Assembly: GCF_009917385.1 (NCBI RefSeq)
Contig: NZ_QWLJ01000005.1
Span: 1-64,000, forward strand
Reading direction: 5' to 3'
DNA from: Roseburia sp. 1XD42-34
GTDB taxonomy: Bacteria; Bacillota; Bacilli; Bacillales; Amphibacillaceae
Length of the DNA stretch: 64,000 nt
Part shown: one piece after another, positions 1-9,121 of the stretch
How the letters are laid out: each line of letters opens with the position of its first letter
Position numbering within the stretch: the stretch's first letter is position 1
Notes under the pieces: generated by a model
Told to the model about the DNA's origin: nothing
The model's input: only the letters and a program-made list of their open reading frames with translations
Database searches by the model: none
Translations under genes and position numbers: made by a program

Positions 1-81
1 CACCTCGTATCATACCAAGGGGGCATTTTTTATTCAATCCTCATTTTGCTTTATTACAGGAATGCTTTCTTATCTTTTTAA
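1..81. other. Left-edge intergenic sequence with R2-like tail
   Basis: No gene is visible here. Bases 62-87 (ATGCTTTCTTATC followed by T and A runs) closely resemble the 3' end of the R2 repeats at 12068-12280 and 27145-27410. They are followed, as in those copies, by a terminator hairpin. This may be the remnant of another R2 copy; the upstream R2 core is not recognisable. Confidence 0.3.
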
Positions 82-110
82 AAAAAGCTGACCCCAATGG
101 TCAGCTTTTT
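82..110. terminator. Bidirectional Rho-independent terminator after ltaS
   Basis: A 12 bp inverted repeat, AAAAAGCTGACC / GGTCAGCTTTTT, has a short loop and A/T runs on both sides. It lies 7 bases beyond the ltaS stop on the minus strand and could also end a plus-strand transcript entering from the left. Confidence 0.85.
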
Positions 111-117
111 TTATTGC

Positions 118-2022
118 TTATTTTTTATTAAAGTTGATAAAACGGAACAAATCACCATAAATCAAATCATCAGAATATCCTAGTTCTTTTTCTACTTGCT
201 CCCGAATGGAATCGCAAGCATTAGGAGCCGGGTTACTTTCAGATTGCTCATCCGTTTCTTCTATTATCGGTTCTCCTGTCTCTCGATTGTAGCACGTATC
301 ACTTGTGTATATATATTCATTGCTTATAAAGCTGCCATCACGTAAAGCAATAAAATCTTTACGCTGATCGCTAAATAAATCATTCCCGAATTGAATATCC
401 TGCTTATTCTTAATGCCTAACAAGTTTAGCAGTGTCGGTTTCATATCGATTTGACCAGCTACCTCGGATTTCACCTCGCCATTTCCATAACCAGGTATAT
501 GAATAAATAATGGGACACGTTGTAATTGGACATAATCATATGGCGTAATTTCCTCTTTCCCTAAATATTGACTCATTGCGCGATTATGGTTTGCACTAAT
601 CCCATTATGATCACCCATAATAACAATTATGGAATCGTCATAAAGTCCAGCTTGCTTTAACTCCTCAAAAAACAATTCAATCGACTCGTCCATATACCTT
701 ACTGTTGGAAAGTAGTTATTCAACGTATTGGAATTGGAATCATACGGCTCAATTGAACGATCCTCTTCTTCTAGATCAAACGGAAAATGATTGGTTAAGG
801 TAATTAATTTAGAATAAAACGGTTGTTCCATCTTCTTTAAAATATCGGTTGATTGTTCAAAGAAAGACTTATCCTTCAATCCCCAGCCAATCGAATTCGC
901 TTCTGTAACTTCATATGACTCTTCACCATAGTAGCGATCGAATCCTAAACTCTTATACATCTGATCTCGATTCCAAAAACTTTTGTTGTTGGCATGTAAT
1001 ACACTCGTATAATATCCATTTTTACCTAAAATTTCTGGCATGGCATGATATTCATTCTGTCCATGGGTAAAGAATACAGCGCCTCGAGAAAGCGGATATA
1101 ACGAGTTTTCAACGAGAAACTCTGAATCAGACGTTTTACCTTGTTCTGTCTGATGATAAAAATTTTCAAAGTAAAACGTATCTTTATCCTTCGTTAAGGA
1201 ATTTAAAAACGGTGTAATTGGCGCTCCATTTACTTTATTATTAATCACAAAGCTTTGAATGGACTCCGCATTAATAAAAATCACATTTCTATTCTTTGCT
1301 ACACCAAACAATTCAGACGCTTCACTTCTCTTCATATTCTCATCCATATAAGCTTGAATTTCCGGTAATTCAGTACCATCTGCAAATACGCGTTGTGTTT
1401 TCGCTTTTGCTTGTGTCGCAATATCATAAATATGGTAATTAAACAAACCAATATTCTTCACTAAATACTCACGATCAAATGCACGAGTAAACAATTGCGG
1501 ACGTTCCATTTCCGCCAAAAAGAAATTTCCGGCTACCAATACAAGTGACATCGCTAGCGCAAAAACTTTCCCGCTTTTTGGATAGCGCGCCACCATTTGC
1601 TCGGGACGCCGCTTGCTGATAAGCCAAATAATAATCACATCTGCGAACAGTAAAATATCATACGGCTTAATTAGTGTTAAAATACTTGATCCCAAATCAG
1701 CAGCATTACTTGCTTGAAAAAGCTGTGGAATGGTTATAAAATCGGTAAAAGAACGATAGAATACGAGATTCGCATAAATAATCAATGAACCAATTAAAAC
1801 CGCATATCGCAAAAACTTCATTTGCCTTTGTTGTTTTTTAAACCAGACGCTTATAGCAAAAACTAAAAATGCAGATACGAACGGATTAATAAATAAAATA
1901 ATCTCTTGCATCATATTCTCTAAATCAATGGAGAACATAAATCGGTATACAAGGTACGTTTTTGTTCCAAACAAAAACGTTGCTAAAATAAACAAAGGTA
2001 ATTTGTTAAATTGTAACTTCAT
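118..2022 (-). CDS. ltaS: Lipoteichoic acid synthase family protein (LtaS-like, YqgS position)
   Basis: Polyglycerolphosphate lipoteichoic acid synthase family, which transfers glycerol-phosphate from phosphatidylglycerol outside the membrane. The 634-residue protein has about five N-terminal membrane segments and then an extracellular sulfatase-like domain. The catalytic threonine sits in GKTSDSEF (about residue 297). NAES near the start of the domain and MGDHNG towards its end match the metal ligands of the family. The start is set at 2022 because an AGGAGG site lies 7 bases upstream; a longer reading frame to 2067 lacks a ribosome site. By gene order it matches B. subtilis yqgS, one of several LtaS paralogues, so it may be an accessory or primase-type enzyme rather than the main LtaS. 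Confidence 0.88.
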   Translation of the reverse strand: MKLQFNKLPLFILATFLFGTKTYLVYRFMFSIDLENMMQEIILFINPFVSAFLVFAISVWFKKQQRQMKFLRYAVLIGSLIIYANLVFYRSFTDFITIPQLFQASNAADLGSSILTLIKPYDILLFADVIIIWLISKRRPEQMVARYPKSGKVFALAMSLVLVAGNFFLAEMERPQLFTRAFDREYLVKNIGLFNYHIYDIATQAKAKTQRVFADGTELPEIQAYMDENMKRSEASELFGVAKNRNVIFINAESIQSFVINNKVNGAPITPFLNSLTKDKDTFYFENFYHQTEQGKTSDSEFLVENSLYPLSRGAVFFTHGQNEYHAMPEILGKNGYYTSVLHANNKSFWNRDQMYKSLGFDRYYGEESYEVTEANSIGWGLKDKSFFEQSTDILKKMEQPFYSKLITLTNHFPFDLEEEDRSIEPYDSNSNTLNNYFPTVRYMDESIELFFEELKQAGLYDDSIIVIMGDHNGISANHNRAMSQYLGKEEITPYDYVQLQRVPLFIHIPGYGNGEVKSEVAGQIDMKPTLLNLLGIKNKQDIQFGNDLFSDQRKDFIALRDGSFISNEYIYTSDTCYNRETGEPIIEETDEQSESNPAPNACDSIREQVEKELGYSDDLIYGDLFRFINFNKK

Positions 2023-2403
2023 ACAACTTCCTCCTAGTTCTTTTCCCCTCTCTTCTTGGTTTAACAAGTAAAAGTTTTTTATTTATGTTGGTTGCTAATT
2101 CAAGCCAGTTATTCTCTCATGCGCTGAAATAGTCTGACATGATGTGAATTACAGAAAGATCGTTAGCAAAATTAGTAGAACAAAACATACTGCATGATAT
2201 ATGCATCTTACAACATGAAGGTTACAGTTCTAGATAAGTTTCTATACCCTTTCTTTTTACGAATTAAACCTTTTGTAAAGGCTTGTATACCTGTAAAAAC
2301 CTGCTGCTTGTCACAAATAAGTTATTGCAATATCATTCAATACTTTTAAAACACTCTTGATAAAGACAAAATTAGCGGCTCACAAAACCAGACGCAAGTG
2401 ATC

Positions 2404-2580
2404 AATAAAGTGAATCTTCCATCAGAATGGGTTTTTTTATCCCCTACTGATTGTCCGTAATGGTATGACCTAAAGACTGCTTACGAAATAGGGCATTTAG
2501 GTGCTGTTAGCTCCACTTAGACATAAGTGTAGGTTGATTCTCCAATTCTTGAAGTGAGATCCTTACAGCACTTTATATGC
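2404..2580 (+). repeat. Dispersed repeat R1, copy A
   Basis: Founding copy of the R1 family. It starts with AAAGTGAATCTTCCATC, then a GGG/CCCC hairpin ending in CTACTGATTG, then GGTATGACCTAAAGACTGC and GGTGCTGTTAGCTCC. ACCTAAA (2468-2474) and TTTAGGT (2496-2502) form a perfect 7 bp stem. It is closely similar to copy B at 6636-6809 in the opposite orientation. It fills most of the 667-base gap between glcK and ltaS; nothing else is seen in that gap. Confidence 0.75.
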
Positions 2581-2689
2581 AGAGCAAATTTTACTGCTTC
2601 AAACAATGAATTTCAACTACTTCTTTAAATTTCTATAAACAGACATATATAATTAGACGTTTTAGTTATTAAAAAAGTTTCATAGATTG

Positions 2690-3673
2690 CTAAATTTCTT
2701 CACCAAATATTTTTTTCTCCAGCTTCTGCTTAACTAGAAAAGCTGCTCCAATAATCCCTGCATCATTTCCCAACTGAGCTAATTTCAATTCACAATTCTC
2801 ACTTATCTTAGGGAGTGCATAGCGAACAAACGCTTCTTCAATAGCCGTCAGTAAAGGTTGTCCAGCTTTTGAAACCCCTCCACCAATTAATACTTTTGCT
2901 GGACTAAGTGTCACACACATATTTGCAATAGCCATGCCTAAAACGTCCATTGTATATGCAACAATTTCCTTTGCCTCTGGATCACCTTCTTCCGCTAATT
3001 GAAAAACATCTTTAGAAGTCAACGCTCCGTTTGTAGCTAAGATTTTTGCTAATCCGCTTTCAGGTGAAGACTGTGCTTTTTCTACCGCCTGTCGTGCAAT
3101 ACCAGTAGCAGAAGCTATGGTTTCCAAGCAACCTTTCCTACCACAATTACAATTAGAACCATTTACATCGACAATGACGTGACCGATCTCTCCTCCAATA
3201 CCTGCTTCTCCACTAACAACTCTACCGTTTGCAATAATACCGCCGCCTACACCAGTACCAAGTGTAATCGCTATTAAATTAGCTACTTGATTGCCTGCTC
3301 CACGCCAGTTTTCTCCCAAAGCAGCTACATTTGCATCATTGTCAACAAACACTGGAAGCTTGGATCTTTCGCTGAGCAATTCGCCTAATGGATAACTTTT
3401 CCAACCAATATTTACCGCTTCATATACAAACCCTGTCTTATCTTCTATAAATCCAGGAGCACCAACCCCTATCCCAAGTATTTGGCTTTGTTTATATTGT
3501 AATTCATGCAGCTTTTGACTAACCGAATTCCAAATATCATCTACTATATGTTGACCCCCGCCCTCGGTATTTGTTGGGACTTCCCATTTGTAGATAATAT
3601 CACCTATGTCACTAATCAGGCCTAATTTTGCAGTTGTTCCACCAATATCCATGCCAATAATAATTTGTTCCAC
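2690..3673 (-). CDS. glcK: ROK-family glucokinase
   Basis: Phosphorylates glucose to glucose-6-phosphate with ATP in the cytoplasm. The 327-residue protein opens with the phosphate-binding loop DIGGTTAKLG, carries the catalytic aspartate in VDNDANVAALGE, and has the ROK zinc site (GEIGH, then CNCGRKGCLE). It starts with GTG behind a GGGGAG site. It lies 2 bases after yqgQ and forms an operon with it, the same pairing as in B. subtilis yqgQ-glcK. Confidence 0.93.
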   Translation of the reverse strand: MEQIIIGMDIGGTTAKLGLISDIGDIIYKWEVPTNTEGGGQHIVDDIWNSVSQKLHELQYKQSQILGIGVGAPGFIEDKTGFVYEAVNIGWKSYPLGELLSERSKLPVFVDNDANVAALGENWRGAGNQVANLIAITLGTGVGGGIIANGRVVSGEAGIGGEIGHVIVDVNGSNCNCGRKGCLETIASATGIARQAVEKAQSSPESGLAKILATNGALTSKDVFQLAEEGDPEAKEIVAYTMDVLGMAIANMCVTLSPAKVLIGGGVSKAGQPLLTAIEEAFVRYALPKISENCELKLAQLGNDAGIIGAAFLVKQKLEKKIFGEEI

Positions 3674-3675
3674 AG

Positions 3676-3888
3676 CTATAGACTCCCCTTTTTCTGCTTT
3701 TGCATTGTTGTTATCTCTTTTTTTAGTAATAATTTTGCTTCCATGAATAGTTTGTTTTCTATAAAGCCAAGCTGATATAGTTCATTCATTTCTAACTCCA
3801 TCATCTGCAAATCTCCTAATCGACTCCCAGTATAAATAAATGTACCATATTTCCTTAAAAATTGCTGTATTTCGTAAATCGATTTCAT
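3676..3888 (-). CDS. yqgQ: YqgQ family small protein
   Basis: A 70-residue helical, charged protein of the YqgQ (DUF910) family, always found just before glucokinase in Bacillaceae. The B. subtilis member has been described structurally as a small helical bundle with a possible single-stranded nucleic acid binding role. Its function here is not established. The ATG is preceded by GGTGAT. It is cotranscribed with glcK. Confidence 0.85.
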   Translation of the reverse strand: MKSIYEIQQFLRKYGTFIYTGSRLGDLQMMELEMNELYQLGFIENKLFMEAKLLLKKEITTMQKQKKGSL

Positions 3889-4026
3889 AAAATCACCAAA
3901 TTTATTATACTAAATATACGAACGAAAGAAAATTACTATGAAAAAAATGAAACTTTTTTCAAAACTTGACCAAAACTGCTCTTATTCTCAAGTATTGCAT
4001 TAATATTAATATATTTCGTTTATATA

Positions 4027-4057
4027 AAAAAACTCGACTTCAAGCGCCGAGTTTTTT
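4027..4057 (-). terminator. Terminator of the SpoVAF-like gene
   Basis: AAAAAACTCG / CGAGTTTTTT inverted repeat with an 11-base loop, T-rich on the minus-strand side, 50 bases after the stop of the gene at 4109-5566. Confidence 0.75.
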
Positions 4058-4108
4058 CCAATTCGTTTGTAAATACGTTTGCCTTCAAGATGGCAAATCT
4101 ACATCCGA

Positions 4109-5566
4109 CTACCGATCTGGATCTTTTGGATGTAAAAAAGCGGGTCTGCGATTTTTCAGCGGAATTGGCGATCGTAGAAACACATCTCGGAAAGGACGGT
4201 ACGAAAATGGGATAAATGGCCAAAAGTAGGCTACGTGGAAAGATTCCATTCTGACCAAATATAGTATCCAAATTGTTATCCCTGCAATATAGCCAACTCC
4301 CCCGAATAAAGCTACAGCCAAAAGCAAGAAAATACGTGCTAAACGATTTGCTAAGCTTAACTCATAACTCGGTGTCGCATATGTACCAATAGCAGCTACC
4401 GCTAAATACAACACAACCTCATGGGAAAACCAGCCTACCTGAACCGAAACTTCACCAATCATAATAGCTGCCACTAAACCAAGAGCGGTCGCTAATGAAG
4501 AAGGGGTGTGAATAGCTGCCATACGTAAAACGTCTATCCCCACTTCTGCCAATAAAAATTGAACAAGCAGCGGCACGACACCTGTTTCATCAGGTCCAAT
4601 ATACTGCAGATTCGCTGGCAAATAATCAGGATGCTTTGTAAATAAATAATATAAGGGAAGAATAAAAATGGAAGCTAAAACTGCAAAAAAACGTACAAAC
4701 CGCAAATATGCTCCGACTAAAGGTTTTTGTCTATATTCCTCGGCATGCTGCAGGTGGTGGGCATATGTAGCAGGGGTTATCGTTACACTTGGTGAACCAT
4801 CAATAATAATAATGACGTGTCCCTCATAAAGATGTGTTGCTGCTGTATCAGGGCGTTCTGTATATCTGACTGTTGGATAAGGGTTCCAGTGCCTTCCACT
4901 AATATATTCTTCAATCGTCTTTTCTGCCATGGGAAGTCCATCTGTATCAATCGCTTTGAGCTTTTTCTTTAAACTATCTACTCTGTGTTCATCAGCTATG
5001 TCTGCTAAATAGCAAATACAAATATCCGTTTTCGACCTTCTACCAATTTGCATATATTCCATGCGCAAGGAACGATCTCGAACCCTTCTCCTCGTCAATG
5101 CTGTATTAAAAATAATCGTTTCCACATATCCGTCCCTAGAACCGCGGACAACTCTCTCTAAATCTGGTTCCTGTGGAGTACGAGCAGGGTACGTTCTGGC
5201 ATCAATAATGATGATTTTGTCTGCCCCTTCTACAACTAAGGCGGCAGGTCCACCAAGAATGAGATCACTCGCCTCATTTAAATCATCCGCTTCATCCACT
5301 TCGATATAAGGAATATATCTTTCCAATAATTTCTTTAGTGCATCCGGTTCCAAATCTTCGGCATCCAGTTCCGCGAATAGCTGCATGATATAAAGTAAAA
5401 TATCATCCTTACCAAAACCATCAATGACAAATAAAGCCATTTTAATACCTGCATACTCCAAATCACGTTGAATAATATCAAAGCTTTGGTCGACCGCCAA
5501 TCGCTCATGGATATAGTCGCGATTTTTTTCAAATGATGAAAATAGTGGTTGTCCTTCCTTTTGCAT
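4109..5566 (-). CDS. SpoVAF-like spore protein (GerA superfamily)
   Basis: A 485-residue protein of the GerA/SpoVAF superfamily. These proteins sit in the inner spore membrane and act in germination or dipicolinic acid handling. The N-terminal ~290 residues are soluble with the conserved RRSKTDICICYLAD and IIDGSPSVTITPATY stretches. The C-terminal ~190 residues hold about four membrane helices, with TPSSLATALGLVAAI and GTYATPSYELSLANR typical of SpoVAF. In B. subtilis spoVAF closes the spoVA operon; here the gene stands alone with its own terminator. A sigma-G promoter would be expected but I did not identify one. An AGGTGAG site precedes the ATG. Confidence 0.87.
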   Translation of the reverse strand: MQKEGQPLFSSFEKNRDYIHERLAVDQSFDIIQRDLEYAGIKMALFVIDGFGKDDILLYIMQLFAELDAEDLEPDALKKLLERYIPYIEVDEADDLNEASDLILGGPAALVVEGADKIIIIDARTYPARTPQEPDLERVVRGSRDGYVETIIFNTALTRRRVRDRSLRMEYMQIGRRSKTDICICYLADIADEHRVDSLKKKLKAIDTDGLPMAEKTIEEYISGRHWNPYPTVRYTERPDTAATHLYEGHVIIIIDGSPSVTITPATYAHHLQHAEEYRQKPLVGAYLRFVRFFAVLASIFILPLYYLFTKHPDYLPANLQYIGPDETGVVPLLVQFLLAEVGIDVLRMAAIHTPSSLATALGLVAAIMIGEVSVQVGWFSHEVVLYLAVAAIGTYATPSYELSLANRLARIFLLLAVALFGGVGYIAGITIWILYLVRMESFHVAYFWPFIPFSYRPFRDVFLRSPIPLKNRRPAFLHPKDPDR

Positions 5567-5709
5567 ATGCTCACCTGTTCCATTTTAATTACTATGGATA
5601 GTGTTCAACAACAAGCAACGTTCTATACATTTCCTGCATAAAACCAGCATACCTCTCATGAACGCAACATAGAATGTATGAGACAAGCATGCTAAAAGGA
5701 CGTGGATTG

Positions 5710-6570
5710 ATGAAAAAATGGTCTATCATAATCATGATTGTTGCATTAGCTAGTTTTATTACCTTTGTCTATATAATTAGTTTACAGGCTAAACCTACGA
5801 TTACTTATTTTCCAATCGATGAAGAGCTCTCTTTTACGGCTGCTGAAACAGATTTACAACTCCTTACTGAAAAAGGGAAAGATGACTATGAAATCATGTG
5901 GAAAGCATCTTCTACAACGGAAACTCCCGTGTATTTAAGGCAGGACATTTCCTTATTATTTGATAATGGAAGGCTCAGGGGAGCGGTGTCTAAGTGGATA
6001 CAGGATACGGATGCGGTTCATTTAAAAAAAATGCTTACTTTAGAAGATAGTAGTTTATATGAGGCTATTTCATTCCATCATGGCGAAATTCATAAACAAG
6101 GTAACCAAATTAATAGTGTCCAGCAAATGTCAAGTGATCATCTTTACGTTATTGACTCACCTGCTGCAGCATTAGATTCATTCAAAACGCCGTCTACACG
6201 TTACGAAAAAGAGTGGAAAGCTTTACTCGACCGTGCATCTATGCAACAACTTACATACTGTTGGAACACTTTATTTGATTATTTCAAGATTGATGAAAAA
6301 GCGTATTATCATGTGCCAGTAACACATTTGGATAAATTTAATAATCAGGCTCTTCCCGGTTTAACACAGGCGCAAACTGATAAGGTTATTGGACAACTTT
6401 GGGAAGGTTTATATAAGAATTATCTATTACCCATCGTAAACGCTGAAAAAGAGGTTGACAGCTATATTCCAATCATTCTATTTGATAAACAAAACAAGCA
6501 TTTGCTTGTGCTTTATGAAGTGAATGGGAAAAAGGAAAAGCTGATTCAAAATTATTCCTTTTCCCAATAA
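5710..6570 (+). CDS. Membrane-anchored exported protein of unknown function
   Basis: I do not recognise this 286-residue protein. It has one N-terminal hydrophobic segment (about residues 5-25) after a KK start, consistent with a signal anchor or uncleaved signal peptide. The remainder is soluble, with no cysteine pairs or enzyme motif that I can name. The start at 5710 is chosen because AAAAGGA lies about 10 bases upstream; longer readings to 5689 or 5674 have no ribosome site. It is divergent from the SpoVAF-like gene, 143 bases away, so the two may share a promoter region. An R1 repeat follows it in reverse orientation. Confidence 0.7.
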   Translation: MKKWSIIIMIVALASFITFVYIISLQAKPTITYFPIDEELSFTAAETDLQLLTEKGKDDYEIMWKASSTTETPVYLRQDISLLFDNGRLRGAVSKWIQDTDAVHLKKMLTLEDSSLYEAISFHHGEIHKQGNQINSVQQMSSDHLYVIDSPAAALDSFKTPSTRYEKEWKALLDRASMQQLTYCWNTLFDYFKIDEKAYYHVPVTHLDKFNNQALPGLTQAQTDKVIGQLWEGLYKNYLLPIVNAEKEVDSYIPIILFDKQNKHLLVLYEVNGKKEKLIQNYSFSQ

Positions 6571-6635
6571 GTCCTTATTCGATAAATATTATATAACCTT
6601 GTTTGATTATAAAGATAAACAAAAAAGGTTATCCG

Positions 6636-6809
6636 TATATAAGGTGCTCCGCTTTAGGAGTTGGATAGTCATACTGCAAACAAGTATAAGTTGGAGCTAA
6701 CAGCACCTAAATGTCCAATTTCGTAAGCAGTCTTTAGGTTATACCATTATGGTACGAACAATCAGTAGGGGATTAAAAGAAACCCCACTTTGATGGAAGA
6801 TTCACTATA
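6636..6809 (-). repeat. Dispersed repeat R1, copy B
   Basis: Reverse-orientation copy of R1. On the minus strand it reads TAGTGAATCTTCCATC, a GTGGGG/CCCCTAC hairpin, ACTGATTG, ACCTAAAGACTGCTTACG and TTTAGGTGCTGTTAGCTCC. It is the closest relative of copy A at 2404-2580, and the pair flanks 4.1 kb as inverted repeats. It occupies most of the 328-base gap between the plus-strand gene ending at 6570 and gluP. Confidence 0.75.
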
Positions 6810-6898
6810 TTTGGTGGTGAAAATTTTTATGCAGATATAAGTTGCTTTGTGTAAATGATGCGCCCTTTCCTGTTTGTTTATGGTTAAGAAGCAAGATG

Positions 6899-8458
6899 TT
6901 AGTTAACTTTTTCACCTGTGATCTGCTCATACATATCGACAAAATCATCATTATTAGGATCTAATTGATAAGCTTTTTCGATTAATTTTTCTGCTTCCTC
7001 CATATTTCCTTGCTGATAGTAAACTAAAGCAAGGTTATAATGCGCTTCGGGAAAATTTCGATCCATTTGTATACTTTGTTTTAAATCTTTGATGGCTAAA
7101 TTCTGTTGATTTAATTTTATATATGCATAAGCACGGTTAAATAATATTGCCGCTTTCCATTCTTCGTCACCTTCACTATTACGTAATGCATCGTTTGCTT
7201 CCGTGATAACTTGTTCATAATTTTCTTCTTTTACTAATTCATCGATTTGCATCATATAATACATTGGTGAACTCATGTTATTAGCTACTCCATATTGTAT
7301 GATTCCATAAGCAAGTGCTAAGTAGACAAGAACTGCACCAATTTGCTTTCTCCATTCTTTTTGTTTAGGTAAATGGACAATGCCAGAAGCAATAAAACCT
7401 GCAACTAAACCACCAAGATGAGCGCCGTTGTCGATTGCAGGGATCGAAAAGCCAAACACAATGTTAATACCAATTAACATAAGCACGTTGGTTCCTATCG
7501 TTTGAAAAAAAATCCGGCGATGATGAAGGCCAAAAAATAGTAAGGCTCCGAATAAACCAAATAAAGCCCCTGACGCACCTGCAGCAATATTTGCAGAGAA
7601 GGCAAAGCTTGCTATCCCGCCCCCAATTCCGGCAAGAAAATAAATGATTAAAAATCGAAGCGAACCGTAAATCCGCTCGACTAATGCACCCAAGTAGTAG
7701 ACAGCAATCATATTCATCACTAAGTGTAACAAACCAATATGTAAAAACATGGAGCTGACGAGTCGCCACCATTCTCCGTTTTCGATGATGGCAGGGTTAA
7801 ATTTAGCACCAAATTGTATCAGTGTTTGTATATTTTCGCTCCCACCATTTGTTTCCAACAAGAGAAATAAACTCACACATAAAAGTAATATAATATATGT
7901 AAGTCTAGGCTTTCCAAAAGAAAACATCCCTTCTGTATGTTTCTTATCATCCAAAACCCGCTGTCTTAAAAATTGTTTGTAAGTAGCTACTCGTTCTTCT
8001 TTTACTGTTTCTTCATTTAAGAAATCAACATCGAGATACGGAATTCCAATTTCTTTTTCCAATCTTTGCTTTTCTTCTTCATAATGAGAATGAGACAAAT
8101 AATATAATTTCATCGTGATTGGTTGTTTTTCATTTAACTTCATCGGTTGCTTTAAGAACTCCCAAGAATCAACAGGAGCGTACTTTGATATATAAATATT
8201 ATGTATTTGAATATGTTTTGCTCTTAAAAACTTCTTCATTGCTTTTACTTTTTGAAAAACAACTGCGATATCTTTTTTTAAATGGTTCTTCCAATCAAAT
8301 CCTTGATTGATCAATCGTAAGACCTTCGAGTCCTTCCCAGCATTTTTTTCTAGCCAAATTTCATTTCCTTGTTCATTTACATAAAGAACATCATATTTAT
8401 CGCGGGAAACAAATTGATAAGCCATCCTATACATTGCATACTGTTCATCTAAATACAT
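6899..8458 (-). CDS. gluP: Rhomboid intramembrane serine protease GluP with TPR tail
   Basis: Intramembrane protease of the rhomboid family. The 519-residue protein has a cytoplasmic N-terminal domain (1-175), then about seven membrane helices. These carry the catalytic serine in GASGALFG (Ser296) and the catalytic histidine in GAHLGG (His347). Two or three tetratricopeptide repeats follow at the C-terminus. B. subtilis YqgP/GluP has the same layout and acts in membrane-protein quality control. The start is ATG 8458, with GGGGAG 8 bases upstream; a GTG two codons earlier lies too close to that site. Confidence 0.93.
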   Translation of the reverse strand: MYLDEQYAMYRMAYQFVSRDKYDVLYVNEQGNEIWLEKNAGKDSKVLRLINQGFDWKNHLKKDIAVVFQKVKAMKKFLRAKHIQIHNIYISKYAPVDSWEFLKQPMKLNEKQPITMKLYYLSHSHYEEEKQRLEKEIGIPYLDVDFLNEETVKEERVATYKQFLRQRVLDDKKHTEGMFSFGKPRLTYIILLLCVSLFLLLETNGGSENIQTLIQFGAKFNPAIIENGEWWRLVSSMFLHIGLLHLVMNMIAVYYLGALVERIYGSLRFLIIYFLAGIGGGIASFAFSANIAAGASGALFGLFGALLFFGLHHRRIFFQTIGTNVLMLIGINIVFGFSIPAIDNGAHLGGLVAGFIASGIVHLPKQKEWRKQIGAVLVYLALAYGIIQYGVANNMSSPMYYMMQIDELVKEENYEQVITEANDALRNSEGDEEWKAAILFNRAYAYIKLNQQNLAIKDLKQSIQMDRNFPEAHYNLALVYYQQGNMEEAEKLIEKAYQLDPNNDDFVDMYEQITGEKVN

Positions 8459-8648
8459 TATCACATCTCCCCTAACGTTCTCTGTTTCTATTATTCTTTC
8501 CTATTTCCTTTTGTACAAGTTATTTTACCATTTATGTATAATCAAGACGAATTCATAGTCTCTATATGTATTATTTATTGAAGATAACGTTTACGGGACT
8601 TCTTCTGTTTCCAAATCATTCAGCCCCCACTAATAGCATCCATTTTCA

Positions 8649-8815
8649 CAAAGCGAATATCCTATTAGGGGGGATTCCTCCCCCACTGATTATTGGTATC
8701 GCAAGGGTATGACCAAACGGTTCTTAAACGAATCAGAAATTTATGCAACTTTATTTGCCACTTAGCCTTTTTAGATCGCAATTCTTAAAGTAAGCGTTTT
8801 ACGGAATTTTATATT
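8649..8815 (+). repeat. Dispersed repeat R1, copy C (diverged)
   Basis: Diverged R1 copy keeping the AAAGCGAAT start, a strong GGGGGG/CCTCCCCC hairpin, ACTGATTATT, GGTATGACC, and GAATCAGAAATTTA. It fills the gap between gluP and the small gene at 8844. Confidence 0.6.
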
Positions 8816-8843
8816 CTTATAAAAAATCGTAATCCGAATATTC

Positions 8844-9032
8844 TCAATTGGATTTGCCTTGAAACATCCATGGAATAAATTTACGGCGGATGGAAGGAGA
8901 ACTCATAGATAACTGTACAGCAAATTTTCTTAAAATGCCAATTGCCAATATTGTATTTAATATCCGATAACGCCATCTAAATACTAAAGCAACCACAGCC
9001 ATAGCACCAGCAAATAATACGATCATACGCAT
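8844..9032 (-). CDS. Small membrane protein (YqgO position)
   Basis: A 62-residue protein with one or two hydrophobic segments and a basic C-terminal half. It has a GAGGTG ribosome site and lies between gluP and the formyltetrahydrofolate cyclo-ligase gene, the place of yqgO in B. subtilis. The equivalence rests on position and size, not on a motif. Function unknown. Confidence 0.6.
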   Translation of the reverse strand: MRMIVLFAGAMAVVALVFRWRYRILNTILAIGILRKFAVQLSMSSPSIRRKFIPWMFQGKSN

Positions 9033-9121
9033 AGGAACACCTCTTTATCATTGATGTTCTTAGTTATGAACACAGCTGGTATATTTTATGCAGACAAAAC
9101 CAATCTACCATCTACTTTTTT

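Noticed and set aside
4020..4271. Frames overlapping the 3' end of the SpoVAF-like gene
   Set aside because: Shadows of the coding frame and its terminator; no ribosome site and low-quality composition.
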